Assembly: GCF_003047265.1 (NCBI RefSeq)
Contig: NZ_PZYY01000005.1
Location: 62,001 to 126,000, forward strand
Reading direction: 5' to 3'
Source of the DNA: Nocardioides terrigena
GTDB taxonomy: Bacteria > Actinomycetota > Actinomycetes > Propionibacteriales > Nocardioidaceae
DNA length: 64,000 nt
Each line of letters starts with the position of its first letter. Position 1 is the stretch's first letter. The notes under the pieces were generated by a model. That model saw only the letters and a list, made by a program, of their open reading frames with translations. It did no database searches and was not told the DNA's origin. Shown in pieces: positions 27,393 through 35,285 of this stretch. Made by a program: the position numbers and the translations under genes.

Positions 27393-28529
27393 GTGAGCAC
27401 CCCGACCAGACCGCGCCAGACGACCTTCGCCGGCGGGATGATCATCGTCGGCTCGATCTTCCTGCTCCTGACCGTCTGGGAGTCCATGACCGGCCTGCGG
27501 GGCATCGAGTCGCGCGACGCGGTCGAGGACTTCCTCGCCGAGTCGCCCGGCAGCGAGACCGGGCTGACCGTCGAGGGGACGCTGCAGCTCCTGCGCGGCG
27601 TCTCCACCGTCGCGGGCGTGTGCGCGGCCGTCGCCGCGGTCCTCGGCGTCTACGCCCTGCGTGGCCACCGCCCGGCCCGGGTCGGGCTGTCGGTCCTCGC
27701 CGTGCCGCTCTTCGTCACCGGGATCGCGGCGGGTGGCTTCATGTCGTCGATCGTCGCGGTGGCCATCGCGCTGCTGTGGCTCTCGCCCTCGCGCGAGTGG
27801 TTCAAGGGCGAGGTCGCCCCCGACCGGGCTGCGTCCGACAAGGCGGCCGAGTCCGTCTGGCCGCCGCCGCTGCCGCCGTACGACGCGTCCTCCTCCTCCC
27901 CGTCGCCCTCGGGGTCCACGTCGTCCTCGCCGGCCGGCTCTGCCGGGCCTGCCGGGCCTGCCGCGCCGGTCCCGCCGCCGGCGGGCGACGGCCCGCCCGC
28001 GCCGAGCCAGCCGGGGCCGTACGCCCATCCCTTCGGTGAGCCCCCGACCCAGCACGGCACGTGGCCGTCGCTGCCGACCGCCCCCTCCCCGGACCGTCGA
28101 CCCGAGGGCGTGGTGCTGGCCTTCGTGCTCACCCTCGTCTCGGCCGGTCTCGTGCTGGTGCTGGTCAGCATCAGCGTGCTGGTCATGGCCGTCTCGCCCG
28201 ACCTGATGCTGGAGGAGGTGCTCCGCCAGCAGCCCGAGCTCGCCGACCAGGGCGTCACCCAGGCGATGCTCCAGACCACCACCTTCGTCATGGGTGGCGT
28301 CGTGATCGCGTGGGCCGCGGCCGCGATCGTGCTCGCCTTCCTGACCCTCGGGCGGCGCCGCGTCGCGGCCCAGCTGCTCATGGTCTCGGCCGCGCTCAGC
28401 GCCGTGCTGTGCGTGGTCGGCACCTTCGCCTCGCTGCTCCTCGCGCTCCCGGCCTTCGCGTCGATCGTCACCGTCGCCGTCCTGCGCCGCCCCGACGTGC
28501 GCGCCTGGCTCGCGGGCGCCCCGCGCTGA
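27393..28529 (+). CDS. membrane protein with proline/serine-rich linker
   Basis: I do not recognise a named family. The 378-residue product has about three hydrophobic segments in the first 130 residues (13-29, 72-90, 98-128), a low-complexity linker at about 150-235 rich in Pro, Ser, Gly and Ala, then three more hydrophobic segments (about 242-268, 297-320 and 328-362). The two halves look similar in topology and may be related domains. The linker includes a short tandem repeat of GPAGPA. GTG start, 58 bp after gudD but with no functional link to it. Probably a cell-envelope protein. Confidence 0.65.
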   Translation: MSTPTRPRQTTFAGGMIIVGSIFLLLTVWESMTGLRGIESRDAVEDFLAESPGSETGLTVEGTLQLLRGVSTVAGVCAAVAAVLGVYALRGHRPARVGLSVLAVPLFVTGIAAGGFMSSIVAVAIALLWLSPSREWFKGEVAPDRAASDKAAESVWPPPLPPYDASSSSPSPSGSTSSSPAGSAGPAGPAAPVPPPAGDGPPAPSQPGPYAHPFGEPPTQHGTWPSLPTAPSPDRRPEGVVLAFVLTLVSAGLVLVLVSISVLVMAVSPDLMLEEVLRQQPELADQGVTQAMLQTTTFVMGGVVIAWAAAAIVLAFLTLGRRRVAAQLLMVSAALSAVLCVVGTFASLLLALPAFASIVTVAVLRRPDVRAWLAGAPR

Positions 28530-28653
28530 CTCTCCCCTCCTCGTGAGGAGATGGCGGCTCCTGCGGTCCGCCGGGTGGACCTGACAGGCCGCTGTCTCCG
28601 TGGGCTCGCGTGAGCGCGTACGCCGCCGGATGGTGCGGATCGGGCACGGGGTC

Positions 28654-28738
28654 GTAGACACGCGGACACAACACCCCCGGCGTGCGACGCCCAGGCGGGC
28701 GGGCCGCCACCGGCACCGGGTTGTGTCCGCGCGTCTAC
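28654..28738. repeat. long inverted repeat in the 28530-28822 spacer
   Basis: Two 19-bp arms, 28654-28672 (GTAGACACGCGGACACAAC) and 28720-28738, complementary at 18 of 19 positions, around a 47-bp loop. It lies in the 293-bp gene-free spacer between convergent genes. The size and layout resemble the palindromes at 38.5, 39.7, 49.9 and 51.1 kb, but the sequence differs. It could end transcription from both sides or be a solo copy of a mobile palindrome. Confidence 0.6.
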
Positions 28739-28778
28739 TGGGCCCGCACCGGGAGCCCCGGCTGCGGCAAGCCACGGT

Positions 28779-28813
28779 GGAACATCCGACGGCCGTGAGG
28801 CATCGGATGTTCC
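28779..28813. terminator. short hairpin next to the VOC gene end
   Basis: Perfect 11-bp arms (GGAACATCCGA and complement) with a 13-nt loop, ending 9 bp before the stop of the minus-strand VOC gene. Position fits a terminator for that gene. Confidence 0.5.
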
Positions 28814-28822
28814 GAGCTGGGC

Positions 28823-29200
28823 TCAGGCGGTCGGTGGATGCTCCGCGACGCAGAAGAGGTTGCCCTCGGGGTCGGCCATCGTCGTCCACTGGACGTGGGG
28901 GTACTCATCGAGCACGTCCCAGCGTCGGGTCGCGCCCAGCGCCTCGAGGCGCTCGACCTCGCCGACCCGCTCGCCCCAGGGGACCGTCAGGTCCAGGTGC
29001 ATGGTCGCGCGCTCGGGACGTGCCTCGGTCATCGGCTGGAAGAACATGGCGAACCCGCCGGGCTCGGCCGGAGGGAGGTAGAAGGCTCCGTCGGCACCCG
29101 AGGGCGTGCTACCCGTGAGGGCTGCCCAGAAGGCGGCGAGCGACGCGGGGTCCGCAGCCTCCATGTTGACGGCACCGAGCGTGATGCGGGTGACGGGCAT
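28823..29200 (-). CDS. VOC (glyoxalase/bleomycin resistance) family protein
   Basis: Small vicinal-oxygen-chelate protein of 125 residues, one complete double beta-alpha-beta-beta-beta unit. Typical segments are ITLGAVNMEAADPASLAAFWAALTG at the N-terminus and a C-terminal WTTMADPEGNLFCVAEHP, in which the DPEGN(x)FC stretch carries the last ligand position. Such proteins dimerise and may be lyases, dioxygenases or binding proteins; nothing here identifies the substrate. A TAGGGT box lies 6 bp upstream of the ATG, so the mRNA is probably leaderless. Confidence 0.85.
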   Translation of the reverse strand: MPVTRITLGAVNMEAADPASLAAFWAALTGSTPSGADGAFYLPPAEPGGFAMFFQPMTEARPERATMHLDLTVPWGERVGEVERLEALGATRRWDVLDEYPHVQWTTMADPEGNLFCVAEHPPTA

Positions 29201-29206
29201 GGTTCG

Positions 29207-29212
29207 ACCCTA
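29207..29212 (-). promoter_or_regulatory. -10 box of the VOC gene
   Basis: TAGGGT on the minus strand, 6 bp before the ATG at 29200; leaderless arrangement. Confidence 0.45.
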
Positions 29213-29244
29213 GGCGCTGCCGGCCGCGTCACAGGGCACCGACG

Positions 29245-29724
29245 TCACAGCGCGTCGATGTCGCGGACGGTCGCCGGGACTCCCTCGGCGAGCACGATCG
29301 CCAGCTGGGCGTGCAGGTCCCGCGGGCTGAAGGTCACCTCGCCGGCCGCCAGCTCGTCCGGGGAGAACCAGCGGATGTCGTGGACGCCCTCCGCGACCAG
29401 GTCCACCCGGGGCCGGGGGTCGAAGCGAGCAGCGCGCACGAGGTGGGTGACGTCGGTCTGCCCGTCCCAGTGCTCCATCGGGAAGAGCCGGGTGAGCCGC
29501 CAGACAGGTCCGTGGACGTCCGCGGTGTCCAGGCCGAGCTCCTCGGACAGCTCGCGCCGCAACGCGTCCTCGGGCGCCTCCCCGGGGTCGATCCCACCGC
29601 CGGGGCAGGCCCAGAAGCCGCCGGGGACGTAGCGCCCGTCGGCGTCGAAGTGCACGAGCAGCACGTGGTCGTCCTCGTCGAGGAGCAGGGCCCGCACGGC
29701 CTGGCGGAGTCGGGGCGGCGCCAC
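29245..29724 (-). CDS. Nudix hydrolase
   Basis: Nudix protein of 159 residues. The Nudix box is complete: GGGIDPGEAPEDALRRELSE followed by ELGL (about 44-67), giving GX5EX7REUXEEXGU. The preceding CPGG and FDADGRYVPGGFWACP fit the family of nucleoside-diphosphate-derivative hydrolases, including MutT-like enzymes. It lies one base downstream of the aminotransferase stop, so the two genes are co-transcribed. Substrate unknown. Confidence 0.88.
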   Translation of the reverse strand: MAPPRLRQAVRALLLDEDDHVLLVHFDADGRYVPGGFWACPGGGIDPGEAPEDALRRELSEELGLDTADVHGPVWRLTRLFPMEHWDGQTDVTHLVRAARFDPRPRVDLVAEGVHDIRWFSPDELAAGEVTFSPRDLHAQLAIVLAEGVPATVRDIDAL

Positions 29725-29725
29725 C

Positions 29726-30892
29726 TCAGCGCCGGTGCAGGTCGGCGGCCGCGAGGCGTCGTACGCCCTCCCCGATCACGTCGGCCTCCTTGCAGAAGGC
29801 CCAGCGCACCAGGTGCCGCCCCTCCTCGCGGTCGTCGTAGAAGGCGACGTTGGGGATCGCGACCACGCCGGCCACGTCCGGCAGCGCGAGGCAGAACTCC
29901 CGGCCGTCGGCCCAGCCGAGGTGGCTGATGTCGGTGGTCGCGAAGTAGGTGCCCTCGGGGACCCGTGCTGTCAGGCCGGCGTCGGCGAGGCCCGCCACGA
30001 GCAGGTCGCGCCTCGTCTGCAGCGAGGCCGCGAGCTGCGCCGGGAAGTCCGGCTCGTGGTCGAGCGCGTGCGCGACGGCCGGCTGCAGCGGCGAGCCGGA
30101 CGTGAAGGTCAGCCACTGCTTGGCGGCCAGGACCGACCCCACGAGGGAGCGGGGTCCGGTCGCCCAGCCCACCTTCCACCCGGTGAAGGAGTAGCTCTTG
30201 CCTGCGCTCGACAACGTCAGCGTGCGCTCCCACATCCCCGGCAGCGTGGCGAGCGGCACGTGCGTGTGGTGGTCGAAGACGAGGTGCTCGTAGACCTCGT
30301 CGGTCACCACGACCAGGTCGTGCTCGATCGCCACGTCCGCGACCGCCTGCAGCTCGTCGCCGGTGAGCACCGTGCCGGTCGGGTTGTGCGGGGTGTTGAG
30401 CAGGATGAGCCGGGTCCGCGGCGTGATCGCGGCACGCAGCGCGTCCACGTCGAGCCGGTAGTCGGGGGCGCGCAGCGTGACCGGGCGGCGTACGCCTCCG
30501 GCGAAGTCGATCATCGCGAGGTAGGAGTCGTAGTAGGGCTCCAGCACGACCACCTCGTCGCCCGGGTCGACGAGCCCGAGCAGCGCGGCGGCGATGCCCT
30601 CGGTGCACCCGGTCGTGACCACGACCTCGGTGTCCGGGTCGACCTCGAGGCCGTAGTGGCGCTGCTGGTGGCGGGCGATCGCCTGGCGCAGGGCGGGTAC
30701 GCCGATGCCGGGGGCGTACTGGTTGGCGCCGCCCTCGAGGGCGCGCACCGCCTCGGCGATGACCGACGGCGGTCCGTCGACGTCGGGGAAGCCCTGCCCG
30801 AGGTTGACCGCACCTGTGCGCACCGCGAGCGCCGACATCTCGGAGAAGATCGTGGGCGGGATCGAGGCGACGCGTGCTGACGTGGTCCGCAT
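29726..30892 (-). CDS. class I/II PLP-dependent aminotransferase
   Basis: Fold-type I aminotransferase of 388 residues. Recognisable are NLGQGFPD (about 27-34), YAPGIGVPALRQAI, VTTGCTEGIAAAL, NTPHNPTG (about 167-174), DEVYEHLVFD, and the PLP-lysine region SSAGKSYSFTGWKVGW (Lys near 234). This pattern fits the family that contains actinobacterial N-succinyldiaminopimelate aminotransferase (DapC) and kynurenine/methionine aminotransferases. No lysine genes are nearby, so specificity is open. The ATG at 30892 has a TACGCT box 7 bp upstream and is divergent from the sortase gene. Confidence 0.85.
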   Translation of the reverse strand: MRTTSARVASIPPTIFSEMSALAVRTGAVNLGQGFPDVDGPPSVIAEAVRALEGGANQYAPGIGVPALRQAIARHQQRHYGLEVDPDTEVVVTTGCTEGIAAALLGLVDPGDEVVVLEPYYDSYLAMIDFAGGVRRPVTLRAPDYRLDVDALRAAITPRTRLILLNTPHNPTGTVLTGDELQAVADVAIEHDLVVVTDEVYEHLVFDHHTHVPLATLPGMWERTLTLSSAGKSYSFTGWKVGWATGPRSLVGSVLAAKQWLTFTSGSPLQPAVAHALDHEPDFPAQLAASLQTRRDLLVAGLADAGLTARVPEGTYFATTDISHLGWADGREFCLALPDVAGVVAIPNVAFYDDREEGRHLVRWAFCKEADVIGEGVRRLAAADLHRR

Positions 30893-30899
30893 GCTCGCG

Positions 30900-30905
30900 A
30901 GCGTA
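30900..30905 (-). promoter_or_regulatory. -10 box of the aminotransferase gene
   Basis: TACGCT on the minus strand, 7 bp before the ATG at 30892. It shares a 31-bp spacer with the divergent sortase gene. Confidence 0.4.
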
Positions 30906-30923
30906 ATCGGGGACACTCGTCGC

Positions 30924-31628
30924 ATGTCCCCCCGCTCGTCGCGCACCGCCACCTGGATGCGGCGGGTCGGGGTGCTGCTCGTCGTGGCCGGCCTGGTGCT
31001 GGCGGGGTACGTCGCGTGGCAGCTGTTCGGCACGAACGTCGCCTCCCAGCGCACCCATGCCTCCCTGGTGGAGGAGGCGGAGCAGGCGTGGGAGGTCGCC
31101 GACGACGACCGGGCGGGGCAGATCGACGAGAGGGACGCGGTGCCGACCGACCACGGCGAGATGACCGCGATCGTCCGGATCCCTGCGCTCGGTGACGACT
31201 ACGCGGTGCCGGTCCTGGAGGGGGCGTCCGACGAGGTGCTGGCCGCCGGCTTCGGCCACCTCGAGGACACCGAGGGGGCGGGGGAGCGGGGCAACTACGT
31301 GATCGCGGCGCACCGGGTCACCCACGGCGAGCCGCTGCGTGACATGCCGTCGCTGGAGCCGGGCGACGAGGTCATCATCGAGACCGGGCGCTGGGTCTAC
31401 ACCTACGTGCTCGACACCCCGGGCGACGGCCTCACCGTGCCGTTCACCAGCGCCTGGGTGCTCGGGGACCTGCCGCGCAACCCCGAGCCGGGCGGCGTAC
31501 AACCTCCCGACCGGGAGCCCGGGCAGCGACTCATCACGCTCACCACCTGCTCCGAGCTGTTCCACACCGACAACCGGCTGGTCGCCTTCGGCCACCTGGA
31601 CTCCAAGGAGCCCCGGTCGGCGTCCTGA
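30924..31628 (+). CDS. class E sortase
   Basis: Membrane-anchored sortase of 234 residues. A single transmembrane helix spans about 13-33, followed by the extracellular beta-barrel. The catalytic triad is visible as H130 (AAHRVTHG), C209 (TLTTCSELF) and R218 (DNRLV). The TLTTC motif and short N-terminus fit class E, which anchors proteins with LAxTG-like signals to peptidoglycan in high-GC Gram-positives. No sorting-signal substrate is encoded next to it. The start is 31 bp from the divergent aminotransferase start, and pyrE follows 14 bp later. Confidence 0.85.
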   Translation: MSPRSSRTATWMRRVGVLLVVAGLVLAGYVAWQLFGTNVASQRTHASLVEEAEQAWEVADDDRAGQIDERDAVPTDHGEMTAIVRIPALGDDYAVPVLEGASDEVLAAGFGHLEDTEGAGERGNYVIAAHRVTHGEPLRDMPSLEPGDEVIIETGRWVYTYVLDTPGDGLTVPFTSAWVLGDLPRNPEPGGVQPPDREPGQRLITLTTCSELFHTDNRLVAFGHLDSKEPRSAS

Positions 31629-31629
31629 G

Positions 31630-31635
31630 TAGGCT
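31630..31635 (+). promoter_or_regulatory. -10 box of leaderless pyrE
   Basis: TAGGCT overlapping the end region of the sortase gene, 7 bp before the GTG at 31643. Confidence 0.5.
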
Positions 31636-31642
31636 CGTCGCC

Positions 31643-32182
31643 GTGGCCGACACGACCCCTGACGAGACCCTTGCCCGTGACATCGACGCGACCTGCCGCC
31701 TGACCGGGGAGTTCACCCTCAGGTCCGGGCAGGTGGCCGACACCTACTTCGACAAGTACCTCTTCGAGGCGCAGCCGGCGCTGCTCGACCGCGTCGCCGC
31801 CCAGATGCTCGACCTGCTGCCGCAGGACACCGAGCTCCTCGGCGGCCTCGAGCTCGGCGGCATCCCGATCGCCACCATGGTGTCGGCGAAGACCGGGCTG
31901 CCGGCGCTCTTCGTGCGCAAGAAGGCCAAGGAGTACGGCACCTGCAAGCTCGCCGAGGGCCCGGACGTCGCGGGTCGCCGGGTGACGATCATCGAGGACG
32001 TCATCACCACCGGCGGTGCCGTCCGCGACGCCACCCGGGAGCTGCGCGCCGCGGGCGCGACCGTCGAGGTCGTCGTCTGCGCGATCGACCGCTCGCCGGC
32101 GGGTGAGAACCCGCTGGCCGACGTGGGCCTCGAGGTCCGCTCGGTGCTCACCCGGGCGCAGCTGGACGCCGCCCAGGCCTGA
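31643..32182 (+). CDS. pyrE: orotate phosphoribosyltransferase
   Basis: Type I phosphoribosyltransferase of 179 residues, near the short form of PyrE. The PRPP-binding signature VTIIEDVITTGGAV is at about 113-126; the orotate side is FTLRSGQVADTYFDKYLFEAQP (about 18-39); the flexible-loop lysines are in RKKAKEYG (about 92-99). It makes OMP from orotate and PRPP in pyrimidine synthesis. It stands apart from other pyr genes, has its own TAGGCT box, and is followed 17 bp later by a D-threonine aldolase-like gene. Confidence 0.92.
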   Translation: MADTTPDETLARDIDATCRLTGEFTLRSGQVADTYFDKYLFEAQPALLDRVAAQMLDLLPQDTELLGGLELGGIPIATMVSAKTGLPALFVRKKAKEYGTCKLAEGPDVAGRRVTIIEDVITTGGAVRDATRELRAAGATVEVVVCAIDRSPAGENPLADVGLEVRSVLTRAQLDAAQA

Positions 32183-32199
32183 GTCCCGGTCGTCCGCGC

Positions 32200-33333
32200 G
32201 TGAGCCCGTCCCTGCCCCAGCTCCGGCTGGACGTCGACGCGCTCGACCACAACATCCGCACCATGGCCGCGTGGTGTGCCGAGCACGACGTGGCGCTGGC
32301 GCCGCACGTGAAGACCACGATGAGCGAGCCGGTCGTGGCCCGGCAGGTGGCCGCCGGGGCCGTCGGGGTCACCGTCGCCACGGTGGACCAGGCCGGGATC
32401 GCGCTCGGCTGGGGTCACGACCTCCTCATCGCCAACGAGGTCGTCGACGCCGCCGGCCTCGCCGGTCTGCGGCGCCTCGTCGAGCAGTACCCGCAACACC
32501 AGGTGAGGTGCCTGGTCGACTCCGAGGCCGGTGTCGCGGCCGCCCGCGCCGCCTTCGCCGGAGCCGGCGCCGACGCAGCCCTGGAGGTGATGGTCGACGT
32601 CGGCACCCCCGGTGGCCGGACCGGCGTACGGACGCGTGACGAGGCGCGTGAGATCGCCCGGCTGGTGGGGCGGGCGTCGGACCTGCGGCTGGTCGGGGTC
32701 GCGGGCTACGAGGGCGTCGTGCCCAACGACCGGACGACCGCCGTCCTCGACGCGGTGGACGCCCACTGCGCCGCCGTCCGGGACGTCTTCCTCGACCTCG
32801 CCGCTGTCTTCGAGACCGACCGGCCGGTCTTCACGATGGGCGGCTCCGCCTTCCCCGACCGGGTCGTCGAGCACCTGCCGGGCGAGCGCGACGTGCCCGG
32901 CACGCTGCGGCTGCTCCGGTCGGGCTGCTACGTCACGCACGACCACGGGACCTACGCCCGGGTGACCCCGTTCCCGGAGCTCCGGGCCGCGCTCACCGTG
33001 CGCGCCGCCGTCGTCTCGGCGCCCGAGCCCGGCACCGTCGTCGTCGGTGCCGGCAAGCGGGACCTGCCGTACGACGTCGAGCCCCCGGTCGTCGTGGCCG
33101 TCCACGACGCCGACGGGCGGGCGCGGGTGCCGGCGGGGCAGGTGCGCTCGATGTACGACCAGCACACCGTGCTGACCGGGGCCGACGGCCTCGCGGTGGC
33201 CGACGTGGTCACCTTCGGGATCTCGCACCCGTGCTCGGCCTTCGACCGCTGGCCGGCGTACGTCGTCACCGACGGCAGCGGCCGGCAGGTCGACGTGTGG
33301 ACGACGAGGTTCGACCGCCCCTCGATCGCCTAG
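32200..33333 (+). CDS. D-threonine aldolase/D-serine dehydratase-like PLP enzyme
   Basis: Fold-type III PLP enzyme of 377 residues. The alanine-racemase-like barrel starts LDVDALDHNIRTMAAW, and the PLP lysine is in LAPHVKTTMS (about 34-43, the PHxKT signature of this family). The C-terminal domain has the metal-binding pattern of DSD1 and D-threonine aldolase, with YDQHTVL (about 318-324) and FGISHPCSAFD (about 338-348, HxC). Likely activity is Zn/PLP-dependent cleavage or deamination of a D-hydroxy amino acid. GTG start; the 3' end overlaps the convergent DedA gene by 4 bp. Confidence 0.82.
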   Translation: MSPSLPQLRLDVDALDHNIRTMAAWCAEHDVALAPHVKTTMSEPVVARQVAAGAVGVTVATVDQAGIALGWGHDLLIANEVVDAAGLAGLRRLVEQYPQHQVRCLVDSEAGVAAARAAFAGAGADAALEVMVDVGTPGGRTGVRTRDEAREIARLVGRASDLRLVGVAGYEGVVPNDRTTAVLDAVDAHCAAVRDVFLDLAAVFETDRPVFTMGGSAFPDRVVEHLPGERDVPGTLRLLRSGCYVTHDHGTYARVTPFPELRAALTVRAAVVSAPEPGTVVVGAGKRDLPYDVEPPVVVAVHDADGRARVPAGQVRSMYDQHTVLTGADGLAVADVVTFGISHPCSAFDRWPAYVVTDGSGRQVDVWTTRFDRPSIA

Positions 33334-34082
33334 GAGTGGTCCCCGCGCGGGGGGACGTCCTGGCCCGCGATGTCACGGTCAGGTCGGCCGTCGTGGTCGT
33401 TGTCCTCGGCCTCGGGGCCGGAGGTGCGCTTGTGGCGCCACCACTCCCAGGCGATCGGGAGCACCGAGAAGGCGAGGATCAGGATGATCGCCTTGTCGAT
33501 GTTCTCGCCGAGCGACGGGAACGCCGCGCCGAGGAAGAAGCCGAGCAGGGTGATCGACAGGACCCAGCCGACCGCGCCGACGAAGCTCCACGTGATGAAG
33601 CGGGCGCGGTCCATGCGGGTCACGCCGGCCACCACGGTGATGTAGGTGCGCACGAACGGAACGAAGCGACCGATCACCAGCGCCTTGTTGCCGTGCTTGT
33701 CGAAGAACGCCGTGGTCTGGTCGAAGTACTTGCGCTTGAGGACCCGGCCGTCGCGCTCGTAGAGCGGCGGGCCGATCGCGCGGCCGATCTCGTAGCCGGC
33801 GATGTTGCCGGCGACCGCGGCCACCAGGAAGAGCAGCATCGCGATCGCCAGCTCGACGACCGGCGGTCCGGCGAAGACGTCGATCTGCTCGGTGGCGATG
33901 AAGAGCCCCATCGCGAACAGGAGCGTGTCACCCGGCAGGAACGGGAAGAAGAGACCGCACTCGACGAAGATGATCACCAGGCTGAGCCAGAAGAGCGCGT
34001 CGCCGAAGTTCTCCAGCAGCCAGTAGGGATCCATCCAGTCCATGCCGAGGAGCAGGGGCAGGATCTCGAGCGGCAGGGTCAC
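33330..34082 (-). CDS. DedA family membrane protein
   Basis: DedA/SNARE-associated family protein of 250 residues with about five to six hydrophobic segments. Family signatures are visible: FVECGLFFPFLPGDTLLF (about 40-57), where E and PGD form the first re-entrant motif, GNIAGYEIGRAIG (about 92-104) and GRFVPFVRTYITVVAGVTRM (about 138-157) with the essential arginines. These proteins act in undecaprenyl-phosphate or phospholipid translocation across the membrane. The C-terminal tail is charged (EAEDNDHDGRPDRD). GTG start preceded 6 bp upstream by TAGGGT, divergent from the methylase gene. Confidence 0.9.
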   Translation of the reverse strand: MTLPLEILPLLLGMDWMDPYWLLENFGDALFWLSLVIIFVECGLFFPFLPGDTLLFAMGLFIATEQIDVFAGPPVVELAIAMLLFLVAAVAGNIAGYEIGRAIGPPLYERDGRVLKRKYFDQTTAFFDKHGNKALVIGRFVPFVRTYITVVAGVTRMDRARFITWSFVGAVGWVLSITLLGFFLGAAFPSLGENIDKAIILILAFSVLPIAWEWWRHKRTSGPEAEDNDHDGRPDRDIAGQDVPPRGDHS

Positions 34083-34088
34083 CGGATC

Positions 34089-34094
34089 ACCCTA
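34089..34094 (-). promoter_or_regulatory. -10 box of the DedA gene
   Basis: TAGGGT on the minus strand, 6 bp before the GTG at 34082. Confidence 0.45.
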
Positions 34095-34106
34095 ACTTCC
34101 GCGGCC

Positions 34107-34112
34107 TAGGGT
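34107..34112 (+). promoter_or_regulatory. -10 box of the TrmH-like methylase gene
   Basis: TAGGGT on the plus strand, 6 bp before the ATG at 34119; mirror image of the DedA box 12 bp away. Confidence 0.45.
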
Positions 34113-34118
34113 GCCCGC

Positions 34119-34805
34119 ATGGACGAAGAGCGGGCGCCGTACGACCCGATGCCGCACGGGCCGGCCGAGGTCGGGGTCGGACCGTGGGAGGGCCCCTGGC
34201 CGACCGGTCCGGAGTACGACGCGACGCTGCTGGCCGAGGGTGACCGGCGCAACGTGGTCGACCGCTACCGCTACTGGTCGATGGCCGCGATCGTGGCAGA
34301 CCTCGACACCCGCCGCCACGACTTCCACGTCGCGATCGAGAACTGGCAGCACGACTTCAACATCGGCACCATCGTGCGCTCCGCCAACGCGTTCCTCGCC
34401 CGCGAGGTGCACATCGTCGGCAACCGCCGGTGGAACCGTCGCGGTGCGATGGTCACCGACCGCTACCAGCACGTGCGCCACCACGAGAGCGCCGACGACC
34501 TTGCGGCGTACCTCCACGGGCTGCCCGAGGAGTCGGGCGGCCCGGTGCGCCTGCTGGGCATCGACAACCTCCCCGGCTCGCAGCACCTCGAGACGATGGA
34601 GGTGCCGCGCCGCGTGTGCTTCCTCTTCGGCCAGGAGGGTCCGGGCCTCTCCGAGCGGGCGCGCGAGGTCTGCGACGGCACGTTCTCGATCGCCCAGTTC
34701 GGCTCGACGCGCTCCATCAACGCCAGCGCGGCCGCGGCGATCGCGATGCACTCCTGGGTGCGCCAGTACGCCGACCTGTCCGGCGACTCAGCCTGGCGCG
34801 GATGA
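34119..34805 (+). CDS. TrmH/SpoU family RNA 2'-O-methyltransferase
   Basis: SPOUT methylase of 228 residues. The three family motifs are present: motif 1 HDFNIGTIVRSANAF (about 74-88), motif 2 CFLFGQEGPGLSERA (about 168-182) and motif 3 RSINASAAAAIAMHSW (about 198-213), which form the SAM-binding trefoil knot. It methylates a ribose in tRNA or rRNA; the target cannot be read from the sequence. The first 40 residues are an extra, acidic and proline-rich N-terminal extension. Its 3' end overlaps the convergent sigma factor gene by 18 bp. Confidence 0.88.
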   Translation: MDEERAPYDPMPHGPAEVGVGPWEGPWPTGPEYDATLLAEGDRRNVVDRYRYWSMAAIVADLDTRRHDFHVAIENWQHDFNIGTIVRSANAFLAREVHIVGNRRWNRRGAMVTDRYQHVRHHESADDLAAYLHGLPEESGGPVRLLGIDNLPGSQHLETMEVPRRVCFLFGQEGPGLSERAREVCDGTFSIAQFGSTRSINASAAAAIAMHSWVRQYADLSGDSAWRG

Positions 34806-35285
34806 CGCCAGAGCCTTCTCCAGCGCGGCGAGTCCCCGCGACGAGTGGCTCTTGACGGTGCCCTCGGAGATGCCGAGCTCCTTCGCGCTCTCGGCGACCG
34901 AGAGCTGGAGCCAGTGCCGCAGCACGACCACCTTGCGCTGCATCGCGGGCAGCTCCTGCAGCGCATCGAAGAGCGCCGAGCGCTCCTCCAGCTGGTGGTC
35001 GGCGCCGGCCGCCAGCTCCGGCACCTCGTCGGTCACGTGCTCACGCCGCCACGGTCGCCGGTGCTCGTCGATGTTGGCGCGCACCATGATCTGGCGGACG
35101 TAGGCGTCCTCGGTGCCCTTGCCGCACACCCGCGGCCACGCGACGTACAGCTTGGTCAGCGAGATCTGGAGCAGGTCGTCGGCGCGGTGCCAGTCGCCGC
35201 AGATCGCGTAGGCGATCCGGCGCAGGTGCACCTGGCGGGCGGCGACGTAGTCGGTGAACGCCGCCTCGCGCTCCGCGCGCCTCAT
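34788..35285 (-). CDS. SigE-family RNA polymerase sigma factor
   Basis: Small ECF-type sigma factor of 165 residues. Region 2 spans about 10-80 (FTDYVAARQVHLRRIAYAICGDWHRADDLLQ, and DAYVRQIMVRANIDEHRR). Region 4 spans about 105-160 (LPAMQRKVVVLRHWLQLSV, then the helix-turn-helix ELGISEGTVKSHSSRGLAAL). This is the actinobacterial SigE/SigK-like group often annotated SigE family. Its ATG overlaps the stop of the upstream single-pass membrane protein gene (ATGA), so the two are coupled and that protein is a probable partner. Confidence 0.88.
   Translation of the reverse strand: MRRAEREAAFTDYVAARQVHLRRIAYAICGDWHRADDLLQISLTKLYVAWPRVCGKGTEDAYVRQIMVRANIDEHRRPWRREHVTDEVPELAAGADHQLEERSALFDALQELPAMQRKVVVLRHWLQLSVAESAKELGISEGTVKSHSSRGLAALEKALASSAPG

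Noticed and set aside
27841..28060. Proline- and serine-rich stretch considered as a frameshift or non-coding repeat
   Set aside because: The frame stays open, GC bias at third positions is maintained, and hydrophobic segments resume after it, so it is a linker within one membrane protein.
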